Shown here: positions 32,470 to 41,403 of the stretch, piece by piece
Layout of the letters: each line of letters begins with the position of its first letter
Numbering within the stretch: the first letter of the stretch is position 1
Assembly (NCBI GenBank): GCA_903889915.1
Contig: CAISZK010000296.1
Location: 1 to 45,937, forward strand
DNA: 45,937 nucleotides
Direction: 5' to 3'
From: an uncultured Bacteroidota bacterium
Lineage (GTDB): Bacteria > Bacteroidota > Bacteroidia > Bacteroidales > CG2-30-32-10
The notes under the pieces: generated by a model
Told to the model about the DNA's origin: nothing
Seen by the model: only the letters and a program-made list of their open reading frames with translations
The model's database searches: none
Translations under genes and position numbers: made by a program

Positions 32470-34518
32470 CTACCAGATCTTCACCCTTTTGTTTTCGTCT
32501 CTCCACATTTTATCACCTTTTTTAATGCCAAAGGTCTTGTAAAATTCGGGCATGTTTTCAAGTGGTCCCAGAACGCGGAATTTGGCAGGCGAATGTTCGT
32601 TGCTTTTCACCTGGTTTGCTACTGCTTCGGGGCGCTCGTTGATCATCCATGAGAATGCATAACCAAGGAAAAACCTCTGGTCAGGGTTCAATCCTGCCAC
32701 CATGGTATTGTTTTTATACTGATCGGTTTTCTTATAAGCTTCGTAAGCCATGATGATCCCGCCAAGGTCGGCAATGTTTTCGCCCTGTGTCAGCGAGCCG
32801 TTGATGTGCAGTGTGTCAACAGCAACAAACTCGTTAAACTGGTCAACGATCATTTTTGTTTTGCCATAGAACTTGGTGCTGTCTTCAGGAGTCCACCAGT
32901 TGCTGAGGTTGCCAAGTTCGTTATATTTGCTGCCCTGGTCGTCAAAACCGTGGGTGATCTCATGACCGAAAGTAGAGCCAACAATTGAATAAAGCAGGGC
33001 ATCGTCGGCCATTTTGCGCTCATAACCAGGGATAATAATATTGCAACCGGGAACAACGATCTCATTGTTCGATGGGTTGTAATAAGCATTGTAGGTCTGG
33101 GGTTCCATGTCCCATTCAGTGCGGTCAACGGCTTTGCCAAATTTGTTGATCATGTAATTAAACTCCCATTTGTTGGCAGAAATCACATTCTTCACATACG
33201 AACTGCGGTCAATGATCATCGCACTAAGATCTTTCCATTTGTCGGGATAACCAACTTTCATAATTACTGAGCTGAGTTTTTTCAGCGCTTTTTCCTTGGT
33301 TGCAGCGCTCATCCAGTCGAGGTTTTTGATGCGTTGTGCATAAACTGTTTTAATGGCGTTTCCAATTTCAACCAGTTTTTCTTTGGTTCCTTTTGGCAGA
33401 TAATCGTCAACATAAACTTTGCCTATCAGTTCACCCAGTGCGCCGTCGGTTTGTTCAACTACGCGTTTCCATCTTGGTTTGGGTTCTTTAACCCCGCGAA
33501 GAGTTGTTGAATAAAAGCTGAAAATTTCCTTATAAGTTTTGTCGTCCATATAGCGGGAAAGGCCTCTGACAAATTGGTATTTCAGGTAATCTTTCCATTC
33601 GTCAATTGAATAGGATTTCAGGTAGCCATTCAAAGCCTTTAGGAATTCGGGCTGACCCACAACAACGGTGTCAACATTTTTCAAACCCACTTCTTTGATA
33701 AAAATATTCCAGTCGAGGTTAGGAGTTGATTCCGAAAGTTTCTTTAAAGTCATTTTATTGTAGTTTGCCAATGGGTCGCGTGTGTCTTCGCGTTTGCGCG
33801 ATGTTTTGGCAATTGCAGTTTCGAGTTTCATGGTTTTATCAGCGGCGGCAGTTGCTTTGGCGTCATCATAACCCATGATCTCAAACATGTTTTTAAGATG
33901 CGTGATGAACTTGGCGCGGATGCTTACAGCCCTTTCGTCGTTGTCAACATAAAACGTGCGATCGGGGAGACTCAGTCCACCCTGTGCAACAAAAACAGCG
34001 TATTTGCTGCTGATCTTATCATCCTGGCCTACGCCAAAACCAAACAGCGGAGAGCCGGAAACAGTGTGTATGTATGCTGCTTCTTTCACAACTCCGTTGA
34101 TGTCCTTGATAGCATCAATGGCATCGAGGTCGCTTTTCAAATCGGTAATACCTTTTTTATTCAGGTTTACACTGTCCATACCTGTAGAGAAAAAGTCGCC
34201 GATCTTTTGTTTGTTCGAACCCTTTTCGGCGTCTTTGGTTGCCGATGATGTTTCGCAGATATGGCGTATCTGAGCATTGATAGTGTCGCCAATCATTTGC
34301 CACAGGCCATTGCTTTGTTCGCTGGCAGGAATAGGGTTGTTTTTAAACCATTTGTTATTTGCATAAAGAAAGAAATCATCGCCGGGTTTGATAGTCGAGT
34401 CAATGTGCGACACAAGTGCATCGGGCGCTTCGGCTTCTTTTGTTGCATGCTTGCATGATGTGATAGCGAATGCTGCTGTTGCAACAATGATCGCTGAGTA
34501 AATGAAACGTTTTTTCAT
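32470..34518 (-). CDS. M13-family zinc metallopeptidase lipoprotein (PepO/neprilysin-like)
   Basis: 682 aa, full length for the family. Lipoprotein-type N-terminus (AAFAITSC, Cys at about 22). The peptidase M13 N domain spans about 40-420 and the catalytic domain about 480-680. The zinc site GHEITHGFDDQG (His at about 519 and 523), the third ligand region in ENIADLGG, the substrate motif NAYYNPSNNEIVVPG and C-terminal CPVW-like residues replaced by RVLGPLENMPEFYKTF are all recognisable. It probably degrades peptides up to a few kDa in the periplasm or at the outer membrane. A TACTTTTG -7 box lies at 34541-34548. Stands alone. Confidence 0.95.
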   Translation of the reverse strand: MKKRFIYSAIIVATAAFAITSCKHATKEAEAPDALVSHIDSTIKPGDDFFLYANNKWFKNNPIPASEQSNGLWQMIGDTINAQIRHICETSSATKDAEKGSNKQKIGDFFSTGMDSVNLNKKGITDLKSDLDAIDAIKDINGVVKEAAYIHTVSGSPLFGFGVGQDDKISSKYAVFVAQGGLSLPDRTFYVDNDERAVSIRAKFITHLKNMFEIMGYDDAKATAAADKTMKLETAIAKTSRKREDTRDPLANYNKMTLKKLSESTPNLDWNIFIKEVGLKNVDTVVVGQPEFLKALNGYLKSYSIDEWKDYLKYQFVRGLSRYMDDKTYKEIFSFYSTTLRGVKEPKPRWKRVVEQTDGALGELIGKVYVDDYLPKGTKEKLVEIGNAIKTVYAQRIKNLDWMSAATKEKALKKLSSVIMKVGYPDKWKDLSAMIIDRSSYVKNVISANKWEFNYMINKFGKAVDRTEWDMEPQTYNAYYNPSNNEIVVPGCNIIIPGYERKMADDALLYSIVGSTFGHEITHGFDDQGSKYNELGNLSNWWTPEDSTKFYGKTKMIVDQFNEFVAVDTLHINGSLTQGENIADLGGIIMAYEAYKKTDQYKNNTMVAGLNPDQRFFLGYAFSWMINERPEAVANQVKSNEHSPAKFRVLGPLENMPEFYKTFGIKKGDKMWRDENKRVKIW

Positions 34519-34540
34519 AATTTAATTGTTTTTGAATACG

Positions 34541-34548
34541 CAAAAGTA
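34541..34548 (-). promoter_or_regulatory. -7 box of the M13 peptidase promoter
   Basis: TACTTTTG, 22 bp before the ATG on the minus strand; no clear -33 box. Confidence 0.35.
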
Positions 34549-35092
34549 TTAAAATAATTGAAGCTTTGGCGGATTACTTCCTGAGTAAAAATAGTTAAAT
34601 CTACAACGCCAGCAAATCGGAAGGTGTCATGGAAATTTTAATCGGTAAATGGGAGAGAGAAGGGAAGATGGAAAAATAAGACAGAAAACAGAAAAGAAGA
34701 TGAGCATATTTTCTCTTTTATTTACGTAGAGAAAATTGCAATATTTTTTTCAATTATTGAAATTTTGCATTAGCATTATTTTTTATAGTGATTGGAATTT
34801 TGATTAATCGCAATATACCAGTATAAAAGTCACTGAATTGTTATTAATAAATCAAAATAATTGATTTCGAATAACCTTATTTTTTTTTATTTTCAACCTT
34901 AGTAGAAATGTAAAAATCAAGAAAATCAACCTTATTACCTTATTTCAGGAACAATAAGGTCATAAGGTCGAAATGCCTGTGTTTACCCTTACTACTAAGG
35001 TTTAAAAAGTGTCAAATAAGGTTTATTTTCGTTTTGTTTTTTTTATTTTGAAACAACCAAACTGGTACAATAACGGATATTCAAATTATAAT
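34549..35092. other. gene-free AT-rich stretch with a large hairpin
   Basis: About 540 bp without a gene. The only structure seen is the long imperfect inverted repeat at 34873-35023. Confidence 0.6.
34873..35023. repeat. 150-nt imperfect inverted repeat with recurring AACCTTA boxes
   Basis: The left arm (34873-34944) and the right arm (34953-35023) are each about 71-72 nt and align over their whole length with one gap. Three blocks are strongly conserved: AACCTTATTT at the base, AACCTTAGTAG (exact) in the middle and [A/G]ACCTTATNACCTTATT next to the 8-nt loop TCAGGAAC. CCTTA/TAAGG occurs about nine times in 150 bp. It could be a MITE, a folded RNA or a protein-binding site. Confidence 0.75.
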
Positions 35093-35410
35093 TCATATCC
35101 GCATGCTCTCCTTCATTACAAAATGATAGAACGGTGTAATTTTATATTTTGAATTCCATTCATTTTCGGAATAGATCATTGGGCTTATTACCTCGCCTGA
35201 TTCAAATTCAAAATCATAAAGAGGGTGCGTTAATTCCTTTTCAACTTCATAAGTAATTTTATCTTTATCAAGAAGAATCAACAAATCCCAGTCTGAATCT
35301 TTTTTTGATTTACCTCTTGCACGTGATCCATAGAGATAGATCTTTGCTGTGGGTTCTTTCTCCAGGATAATTCTTTTTATTTGTCCCAATATGTCAGGAT
35401 GAACTTTCAT
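35093..35410 (-). CDS. orphan minimal nucleotidyltransferase (MNT/NTP_transf_2)
   Basis: 105 aa from the ATG at 35410; the track begins nine codons earlier, upstream of the natural start MKVHPDILGQ. The core shows the pol-beta superfamily motif GSRARGKSKKDSDWDL (GSRARG at 28-33, the two metal-binding Asp in SDWDL at 39-43) and FEFESGEVISPMIYS. Such proteins usually pair with a HEPN partner in toxin-antitoxin operons, where the MNT partner AMPylates the HEPN toxin, or act as small nucleotidyltransferases. No HEPN gene is adjacent on either side. Confidence 0.85.
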   Translation of the reverse strand: MKVHPDILGQIKRIILEKEPTAKIYLYGSRARGKSKKDSDWDLLILLDKDKITYEVEKELTHPLYDFEFESGEVISPMIYSENEWNSKYKITPFYHFVMKESMRI

Positions 35411-35455
35411 AATGCAAATATAGAAAAATAAACTCAAAGTAAAATTTCTTATAAT

Positions 35456-35511
35456 GTGGCTTAAGCCTAAGAACTCTATTCTTTGTTGCCGTCAGTTAAA
35501 ACTGACGGCAA
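35456..35511. repeat. double palindrome, REP-like
   Basis: A 10-bp palindrome GGCTTAAGCC near 35459 is followed after about 17 bp by a 12-bp hairpin TTGCCGTCAGTT-AA-AACTGACGGCAA (35486-35511). There is no T-run after it. A related half (TTGGCGTCAGTTAAAA) occurs at about 26733-26748, which hints at a dispersed family. Confidence 0.6.
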
Positions 35512-35622
35512 TAGATATTCGCCAAGAGAATTCAAACTTATTTTCTAATTTCGCAAACCAATAAAGAAAGGAATACGAAGGAAGGTAAATAGGTATTTGG
35601 GAATTGAAAAGGGAGTATCCCA

Positions 35623-35647
35623 CATCTAACATCCAACATCCAATATC
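35623..35647. repeat. short heptanucleotide repeat (CATCCAA)
   Basis: CATCTAA, CATCCAA, CATCCAA, TATC: three and a half copies ending 16 bp before the ATG of the ABC ATPase. Confidence 0.6.
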
Positions 35648-35663
35648 TTTTTTCAAACTACAC

Positions 35664-36593
35664 ATGAAACCCGTCATCGAAGTCAAAGGAGTTCATAAAT
35701 CTTTCAAGACCGTAAAGGCTGTGAGGGGAATTGACCTGTGCATTAATGAAGGTCAGTTTCTGGCTTTGCTTGGACCCAATGGCGCCGGCAAAACCACTCT
35801 TGTGGAAATGATCGAAGGCATCCAGAAACCTGATAAAGGCGAGATACTTATCATGGGCAAGAAGTGGAAAGGCAACGAAAACGAACTTCACCAACTGATT
35901 GGACTTTCGCTACAGGAAACTTATTACACCGATAAGCTGACAGTGCTTGAAACACTGAAATTGTTTGCAAGTTTTTACAATCTCCCTGTTGAACGTTGCC
36001 TTGAGATCATGGACATCATCAGGCTGACTGAAAAAAGAAAAGCTTATGTCGTTAATCTTTCGGGCGGGCAACGTCAGCGGCTTTCACTTGGCATTGCGTT
36101 GCTCAGCAACCCTAAAATACTTTTGCTTGATGAACCTACAACAGGATTGGATCCTCTTGCACGCCGCGAAGTGTGGGAAATATTGCTTGACCTGAAAAAG
36201 AAATCAAACACTTCAATGATCCTCACAACGCATTATATGGAAGAAGCCGAACAACTTTGTGATTATATTGTGATCATTGATAACGGGGAAATATTAAAAG
36301 AAGGAACCCTCAAACAATTGTTGGAAGACAACAATGGCGAAAATATTGTAAATTTTACACTGGAGGAAGTGCACATTTCACCTGAGCTTTTAATAGGAAA
36401 TAAACGGTTCAACATTCAATGGGATGCCGTGACGGGTAGGGGAGAAGTGGTGCTTTCGCAACTGGAAAATGAGCTGCCTGAATTCCTCGGATTTCTTCAT
36501 ACAAATAATTTGCGCATCAAACATCTCGAATGTCAGCGAAAGACACTCGATGACCTGTTCACATCTTTAACAGGGAGGCATCTGCATGAATAG
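35664..36593 (+). CDS. ABC transporter ATP-binding protein (ABC-2 exporter)
   Basis: 309 aa from the ATG at 35664; the longer ORF begins at a TTG and reads through the heptamer repeat. Walker A GPNGAGKTT (about 37-45), signature LSGGQRQRLS (about 132-141), Walker B ILLLDEPTTGLDP (about 151-163) and the switch His in TTHYMEEAE are all present. It drives the permease encoded by the next gene, with which it overlaps by 8 nt. The substrate is unknown; the class includes drug, lipid and polysaccharide exporters. The C-terminal 85 residues are an accessory domain. Confidence 0.93.
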   Translation: MKPVIEVKGVHKSFKTVKAVRGIDLCINEGQFLALLGPNGAGKTTLVEMIEGIQKPDKGEILIMGKKWKGNENELHQLIGLSLQETYYTDKLTVLETLKLFASFYNLPVERCLEIMDIIRLTEKRKAYVVNLSGGQRQRLSLGIALLSNPKILLLDEPTTGLDPLARREVWEILLDLKKKSNTSMILTTHYMEEAEQLCDYIVIIDNGEILKEGTLKQLLEDNNGENIVNFTLEEVHISPELLIGNKRFNIQWDAVTGRGEVVLSQLENELPEFLGFLHTNNLRIKHLECQRKTLDDLFTSLTGRHLHE

Positions 36594-37713
36594 TTTTTTC
36601 AGATACAAACAACTGCTTCAACTGATCATCACTAATTTTAAAGAAATAGTGAGGGAACCGGGTGTGTTGTTCTGGGGAATTTTGTTCCCAATACTGATGT
36701 CTGTTGGTCTCGGACTTGCTTTTACACAAAAAGTAAATGTAGTGCGAAAGGTAGCGATCATTGAAGAAAAATCATCTTCAGCCCTACATCATGACAGCAT
36801 TTCTCTAAAACAGTATTTTCAAGATGCATCCCTTGCAGCAAGAGATACCGTGGTTGACGGAACGGCAGGATTTACCTACACTTTGCTGAATGACAAACTG
36901 GGCAACACCACTTTTATTTTTCTGAAAACAAACTGGGACAATGCCATGATATGGCTTAAACAGGGCTATGTAAATGTGATCATGAAGGAAACTAATGGCA
37001 AAGTTGACTATCACTTCGACCCTGCCAACAGTGATGCTAAGCTCAGCTACATTCTTCTCTCCGGAAGCAATGACAAAGAAAACGCTGACCAGATAAAACC
37101 ACTTACACTGTCAGGAACAAGATACATTGATTTTCTGATTCCCGGACTCATCGCTATGGGCATCATGATGTCGTGCATGTGGGGATTGAGCTATTCAATG
37201 ATCGAGAAAAGGTCTAAGAAACTTCTGCGTCGTATGGTTGCAACACCCATGAAAAAATCACATTTCCTGATTGGCATGATCACCGTAAGGGTAGGGATGA
37301 ATTTTGTTGAATCATTCCTGCTTTTCATTTTTGCCGCTTTCGCTTTTGATATTAGGATACAGGGGAATTTGCCTGCACTGTTCACAATTTTTATTGCAGG
37401 CAATATTGCTTTTTCAGGAATAGCAATTTTTATGTCATCAAGAACTTCAAAAACCGAGATCGGAAACGGGTTAATAAATGCCGTGGTGATGCCGATGATG
37501 ATACTTTCAGGAATATTTTTCTCTTACCACAATTTCCCGGATTGGGGTATCATGATTATTCAAAAACTTCCACTTACCATGGTTGCTGACGGCATCAGAA
37601 GTATTTTTATTGAAGGTGGAGGATTTGCTGAAATTGCTGTTTCTTCCTTAATCCTGACAACAATCGGGATCGTATTTTTTGTAACAGGTTTGAAGATTTT
37701 TAAATGGCACTAA
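36586..37713 (+). CDS. ABC-2 type transporter permease
   Basis: 375 aa. One membrane segment near the N-terminus (VLFWGILFPILMSVGLGLAF), a large periplasmic part (about 45-180) and five C-terminal membrane segments, the layout of ABC-2 permeases of the YhhJ/DrrB type. PGLIAMGIMMSCMWG and the following SKKLLRRMVATPMKKSHFL loop are characteristic. Translationally coupled to the ATPase by an 8-nt overlap; together they would form a homodimeric-type exporter. No membrane-fusion protein or TolC-like gene is adjacent. Confidence 0.9.
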   Translation: MNSFFRYKQLLQLIITNFKEIVREPGVLFWGILFPILMSVGLGLAFTQKVNVVRKVAIIEEKSSSALHHDSISLKQYFQDASLAARDTVVDGTAGFTYTLLNDKLGNTTFIFLKTNWDNAMIWLKQGYVNVIMKETNGKVDYHFDPANSDAKLSYILLSGSNDKENADQIKPLTLSGTRYIDFLIPGLIAMGIMMSCMWGLSYSMIEKRSKKLLRRMVATPMKKSHFLIGMITVRVGMNFVESFLLFIFAAFAFDIRIQGNLPALFTIFIAGNIAFSGIAIFMSSRTSKTEIGNGLINAVVMPMMILSGIFFSYHNFPDWGIMIIQKLPLTMVADGIRSIFIEGGGFAEIAVSSLILTTIGIVFFVTGLKIFKWH

Positions 37714-37769
37714 AGAAATAATGAATAGAGACAGTTGCTCATCTCAATCAGTTTCCATCAATTTCTTTT

Positions 37770-38195
37770 TTATTTCTCAATCCTGAATCCAGTGATAATT
37801 TCAACATTCCCTTTCAACATCGCCCAGACAGGACAAAGTGATTCTTCCGAAATATTGATTGCTTTTTGAAGATCGGCATCGGCAGTATTGTCAGAATTCA
37901 AAACAAAATCCAGGTTAATGGTATGGAACGAAGTTGGGTGTTGTTCCCGCCTTATTCCTCTTGCATTGACTGAAAAACCCCTGATGTCCTTATTCATTTT
38001 TCTCAGCAAGCCAACAATGGATGTTGCGCTGCAAGAAGCAAGACTCATCAGGAGTAGCTCAAGTCCTGTGTAGCCTTCACCATCCCCAAAAGGAGGGAAG
38101 TAATCCATTACGATCTCAGGGTTCGATCTTGCTTTTCCGGTAAATTTGATCTTTTGATTGGTGAGATTGAGAGAAACTTCTAACTGGCTGTTCAT
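37770..38195 (-). CDS. OsmC/Ohr family protein
   Basis: 141 aa. Both redox Cys of the family are visible: LASCSATSIVGLL (Cys55) and SEESLCPVWAML (Cys121). FPPFGDGEGYTGLELLLMSL is the upstream conserved stretch. Members reduce organic peroxides with thiols or lipoylated proteins; here it resembles the YhfA-like branch more than Ohr. Convergent with the ABC permease gene. Likely protects against peroxide stress, but the substrate is unproven. Confidence 0.88.
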   Translation of the reverse strand: MNSQLEVSLNLTNQKIKFTGKARSNPEIVMDYFPPFGDGEGYTGLELLLMSLASCSATSIVGLLRKMNKDIRGFSVNARGIRREQHPTSFHTINLDFVLNSDNTADADLQKAINISEESLCPVWAMLKGNVEIITGFRIEK

Positions 38196-38305
38196 ATTGC
38201 TTGAGAATTATTCATGGTGTTACAAAGAGACCACAATGGCGTCTCTGAATTGTACAATAAAACAGAATTTGAGGTTTGTGAAATAAGAAGAACAATTCGC
38301 TCAAT

Positions 38306-38773
38306 TTACTTTACTGGCGGCTTTGCCGGTATTGTGTTTTCAATTTCACTATGCCTGATCTTTCCTCCGGTCAGTGAAGTCATCACAGCAAGGTAAGAAG
38401 TAAGCAATAAAAGAATAAAGACGATGACCGTGAATTTGTGCAGAACTGAAGTGGATGCACGCGAAAGGAATAATCCAACAACTGCCATTACTCCCACAAC
38501 AATGAGAGATATCAGGTAGAACATGGCCATCATTTCATGAAATTCAATTTGGGTGTCAGATATTCCCGGTATTTTTTTTACGATTTCTTCGGCACTGTCG
38601 CCTGTCATAAAAGTAACAAGGGCTGAAATGCCGGTGAAGAAAGTAAACCATAATGCTGTTCGTTTTAATTCTTTGTTTTTTTGAATAAGTGCAAAGATGA
38701 ATAAAAGAAGCGTGAAAAATCCGCCAATAGGCGCTACATGGCTTAATAATAGATGAAGATGTGCTCCGTTCAT
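38306..38773 (-). CDS. small integral membrane protein, DUF2231-like
   Basis: 155 aa with four hydrophobic helices (about 8-28, 38-55, 80-105, 112-135). His residues cluster near the N-terminus (GAHLHLLLSHVAPIGGFF) and at the second loop, as in DUF2231 or cytochrome b-like membrane proteins, but I cannot assign a family firmly. Same strand as OsmC, with 110 bp between them. Function unknown. Confidence 0.65.
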   Translation of the reverse strand: MNGAHLHLLLSHVAPIGGFFTLLLFIFALIQKNKELKRTALWFTFFTGISALVTFMTGDSAEEIVKKIPGISDTQIEFHEMMAMFYLISLIVVGVMAVVGLFLSRASTSVLHKFTVIVFILLLLTSYLAVMTSLTGGKIRHSEIENTIPAKPPVK

Positions 38774-38862
38774 GATTGTAATTTTTTACAAATATAGTAA
38801 CATTTCAATAGTTGAGTAATTGATTGCGAAAAGTATTTTGGAAATTAACGGTATTATAAGAA

Positions 38863-38923
38863 AAAGGTATAGAAATATAAGGAGATTAGGCTGAGACCTG
38901 GGATCCTTATACCCTATACCTTT
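38863..38923. repeat. 61-nt interrupted hairpin after the TonB receptor gene
   Basis: Outer arms AAAGGTATA / TATACCTTT (38863-38871, 38915-38923) and inner arms ATAAGGA / TCCTTAT (38877-38883, 38904-38910) give a stable cruciform-like structure. No T-run follows on either side, so a classical terminator is not evident. Confidence 0.55.
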
Positions 38924-38964
38924 ATGTCTTATTAACAGCGGATTTTTTTCTCCCTGTTATTAGA

Positions 38965-41196
38965 TCAGAATTTCACCTTCAGACTACCGAATATCTCTCT
39001 TCCCGGTGCAGGTTGATAGCTGTTGTAGTCAGCACCGTTGTTAGGCTCTGTGAAGCCGAAGTAATGTTGTCCGAAAATATTCTTCACATACACACTGATG
39101 TCACCTTTTAGCTTTCCTAATTTCCAGTTGTAGCATAAATTGGCGTTGTAAATGTTGAAGCCATATTTAAGCGGATTGTTGTTTTTATCATAAGCTGTAA
39201 CCGTTGAGCTTTGAGTGCTGCCCGGTTGATAATATGTTGCACCTATCTGATAATTGTAATAAAGTGAGTCATAAACCTGAAGTTTCCAGCTAGACTCATA
39301 TTCTGTAGAAAGCGTGAGTGTGAAATTTTTCAGGAATTTCACTTCAACTTCTGCTGTCAACATGTGTTGAGGACATTCAGGAATGAAATGAGTTTTTACA
39401 AGACTGTCCGAAGGATAGGTAAAATGAGAATAAGTGTAAGCAGCATCCACCACTACTGATTTAACAGGAGAATATGAAACAAAAGCTTCGAGGCCGTATT
39501 TGTTTTCACCGATATTGCCGAAGAATGCAGTGTTATTGCCTCTTCCCGGAATACTGTAACGATAGAATCCATTCTTGGTAGTTTCGGTGAAGCCGGTAAT
39601 ATCATAATAGAATTGTTTGCCAATATCGCCTCTGACACCAATTTCTCCACCATTTGATTGTGCAGGTTTGATCGAGGTGTTTAAACCACCAAAGAAACTT
39701 GGGTTATTGAATAATTCGTCGTTTGTCGGTACGAGGAATCCTGTGCCGTAATTGGCATGGATGTTCGCATATTTGCAAACGTCATAAGCCAAACCTATAC
39801 TGTAGGTAGCCTGCTTAAAAGTTCTTGTTCCTGATAATGACAATGAATCCGGCATTGGAATATCATTGATCACCTGGTTATAGACATAATCAAAACGTCC
39901 GTTAGCAGTAACATAAAGCTTTTTGCTGATGTCAATTTTGTCAATTGCATAAGCACCAAAACTTCTTTGTTTGATGATCTGATTGATCAGTATGGTGTTG
40001 AGATCAAAACTCTGTTGGCTGAAATGACCGTCATAGTTGTTTCCCTCAACCCTTGCTGAATCTCTTTCATATTCACCGGGAACTGCATATTCATGTTCAT
40101 TTGTCCTCTCAGTTTGGAAGTCTGCACCAAGACTAAAATGATTTTTTAGATTTTCTTTTCCGCAAGTAAGGTTGTATTGAGCAGTAACACCAGGGTTGAT
40201 AAAAGGTTTATAGTCGTCGCCACCATTGGAAGTTTCCCTGTAATTGTTCATCCTGTAATAACCTTTCAGAGTAATATCCTGTCCTTTTGCAAAATTATAA
40301 TTGACCACAGTGGCTCCGGTGAGACGCTGAGTTAGGTGAAATTCGTTGAAGGGAACAGCATCGTTGTTTGAAGCCTGCCATCCCATATTGTTTGATTGTA
40401 GCCCGATGATTGAATCTTTTATTCTTGCCAGGTTCATTCCTTCTGAATTCTGATTGAAATAATTGGTGTACATGAGCAATTGGGTTACTTTTATTTTATT
40501 TGAAGGAGTCCAATTGAGTTTTTCACTAAAGTTATCACCCATGAAAGCCTGGTGAGCACGATAACCGTGACCCTGATCATGTGAATATGAAATCCTGTAG
40601 TTCACATTGCCTATTGTTCCATCAACCTGATCCATGGTTTTCCAGAAACCATAAGAACCTGCGGAACCGTAGAATGTTTCATTAACAGGTTTGTCGCCGC
40701 CATTTTGGGTAGTTATATTTACCACACCGCCGGTTGCACAGCCCCCGTATAATGAAGTTGCCAGTCCTTTTTCTACTTCAACATTTTTAACGGTTGTCCA
40801 ATCCACATCATACAGATCGGGGCAGTACCCGCCGGGATCATTTACTGAAATGCCATCAATGAAAACAGCGATTCCTCTGAAACCTGTTTCTGACAATACA
40901 CCCTGTCCGCGAATGTACAGGTGTACCCTTGAACCGTCAGTTCCATTATCAACTTTTACTCCGGGAACAAGTCTTAATACTTCGTCGGCAGCAATGGTTT
41001 TGGTGGTTGATATCTGTGCCGGGTTTACGATCGAAATTGAAGAAGGCAATTGGTTCAGTGGTACATTGTTTCTTGAAGCTGAAATGATCACCTCGTTCAT
41101 GTTTATTACTTTTAATGAATCTTTTTTAACCTGCGCCTGCGTCATTTGTGCAAAGACAAGCAGCAAAGCGAACAGCATAATAATATTTTTTTTCAT
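38965..41196 (-). CDS. TonB-dependent outer membrane receptor
   Basis: 743 aa from the ATG at 41196 (MKKNIIMLFALLLVFAQMTQAQ, signal peptide). The track's longer start adds 33 residues of untypical sequence. The plug domain is at about 40-160 (VIISASRNNVPLNQLPSSIS, IRGQGVLSETGFRGIAVFIDG, VNVEKGLATSLYGG-type motif), then a 22-strand-type barrel ending in FGSLKVKF. There is no CarboxypepD N-terminal domain and no SusD partner, so it belongs to the siderophore/metal/vitamin type rather than the glycan type. The substrate is unknown. I saw no cobalamin riboswitch in the 207 bp upstream. Confidence 0.93.
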   Translation of the reverse strand: MKKNIIMLFALLLVFAQMTQAQVKKDSLKVINMNEVIISASRNNVPLNQLPSSISIVNPAQISTTKTIAADEVLRLVPGVKVDNGTDGSRVHLYIRGQGVLSETGFRGIAVFIDGISVNDPGGYCPDLYDVDWTTVKNVEVEKGLATSLYGGCATGGVVNITTQNGGDKPVNETFYGSAGSYGFWKTMDQVDGTIGNVNYRISYSHDQGHGYRAHQAFMGDNFSEKLNWTPSNKIKVTQLLMYTNYFNQNSEGMNLARIKDSIIGLQSNNMGWQASNNDAVPFNEFHLTQRLTGATVVNYNFAKGQDITLKGYYRMNNYRETSNGGDDYKPFINPGVTAQYNLTCGKENLKNHFSLGADFQTERTNEHEYAVPGEYERDSARVEGNNYDGHFSQQSFDLNTILINQIIKQRSFGAYAIDKIDISKKLYVTANGRFDYVYNQVINDIPMPDSLSLSGTRTFKQATYSIGLAYDVCKYANIHANYGTGFLVPTNDELFNNPSFFGGLNTSIKPAQSNGGEIGVRGDIGKQFYYDITGFTETTKNGFYRYSIPGRGNNTAFFGNIGENKYGLEAFVSYSPVKSVVVDAAYTYSHFTYPSDSLVKTHFIPECPQHMLTAEVEVKFLKNFTLTLSTEYESSWKLQVYDSLYYNYQIGATYYQPGSTQSSTVTAYDKNNNPLKYGFNIYNANLCYNWKLGKLKGDISVYVKNIFGQHYFGFTEPNNGADYNSYQPAPGREIFGSLKVKF

Positions 41197-41403
41197 TTTT
41201 TTGATTTTTAAATTAAAGAAATAATTGATTGAAAGCTTACCATTAATTTCACCAAATGCTTTAATTCTGATAAGTCTGCAGCAAATCATAAACATTGTTT
41301 CTTTTTAATGATATTGCTTCAGGCATACCGGAAATCCAAACGCAATAAAAACTATATTGCAGTCTGGGCACGGAAAAAATGATAAGTGAAATAAAATTTG
41401 CTG

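Noticed and set aside
38214-38396. 60-aa plus-strand ORF antisense to the membrane protein gene end
   Set aside because: Shadow of the minus-strand gene and spacer; no supporting signal.
38965-41295. TonB receptor starting at 41295
   Set aside because: The extra residues precede a standard signal peptide that begins at 41196.
41197-41403. Cobalamin riboswitch before the TonB receptor
   Set aside because: The B12-box sequence was not found; the receptor substrate stays open.
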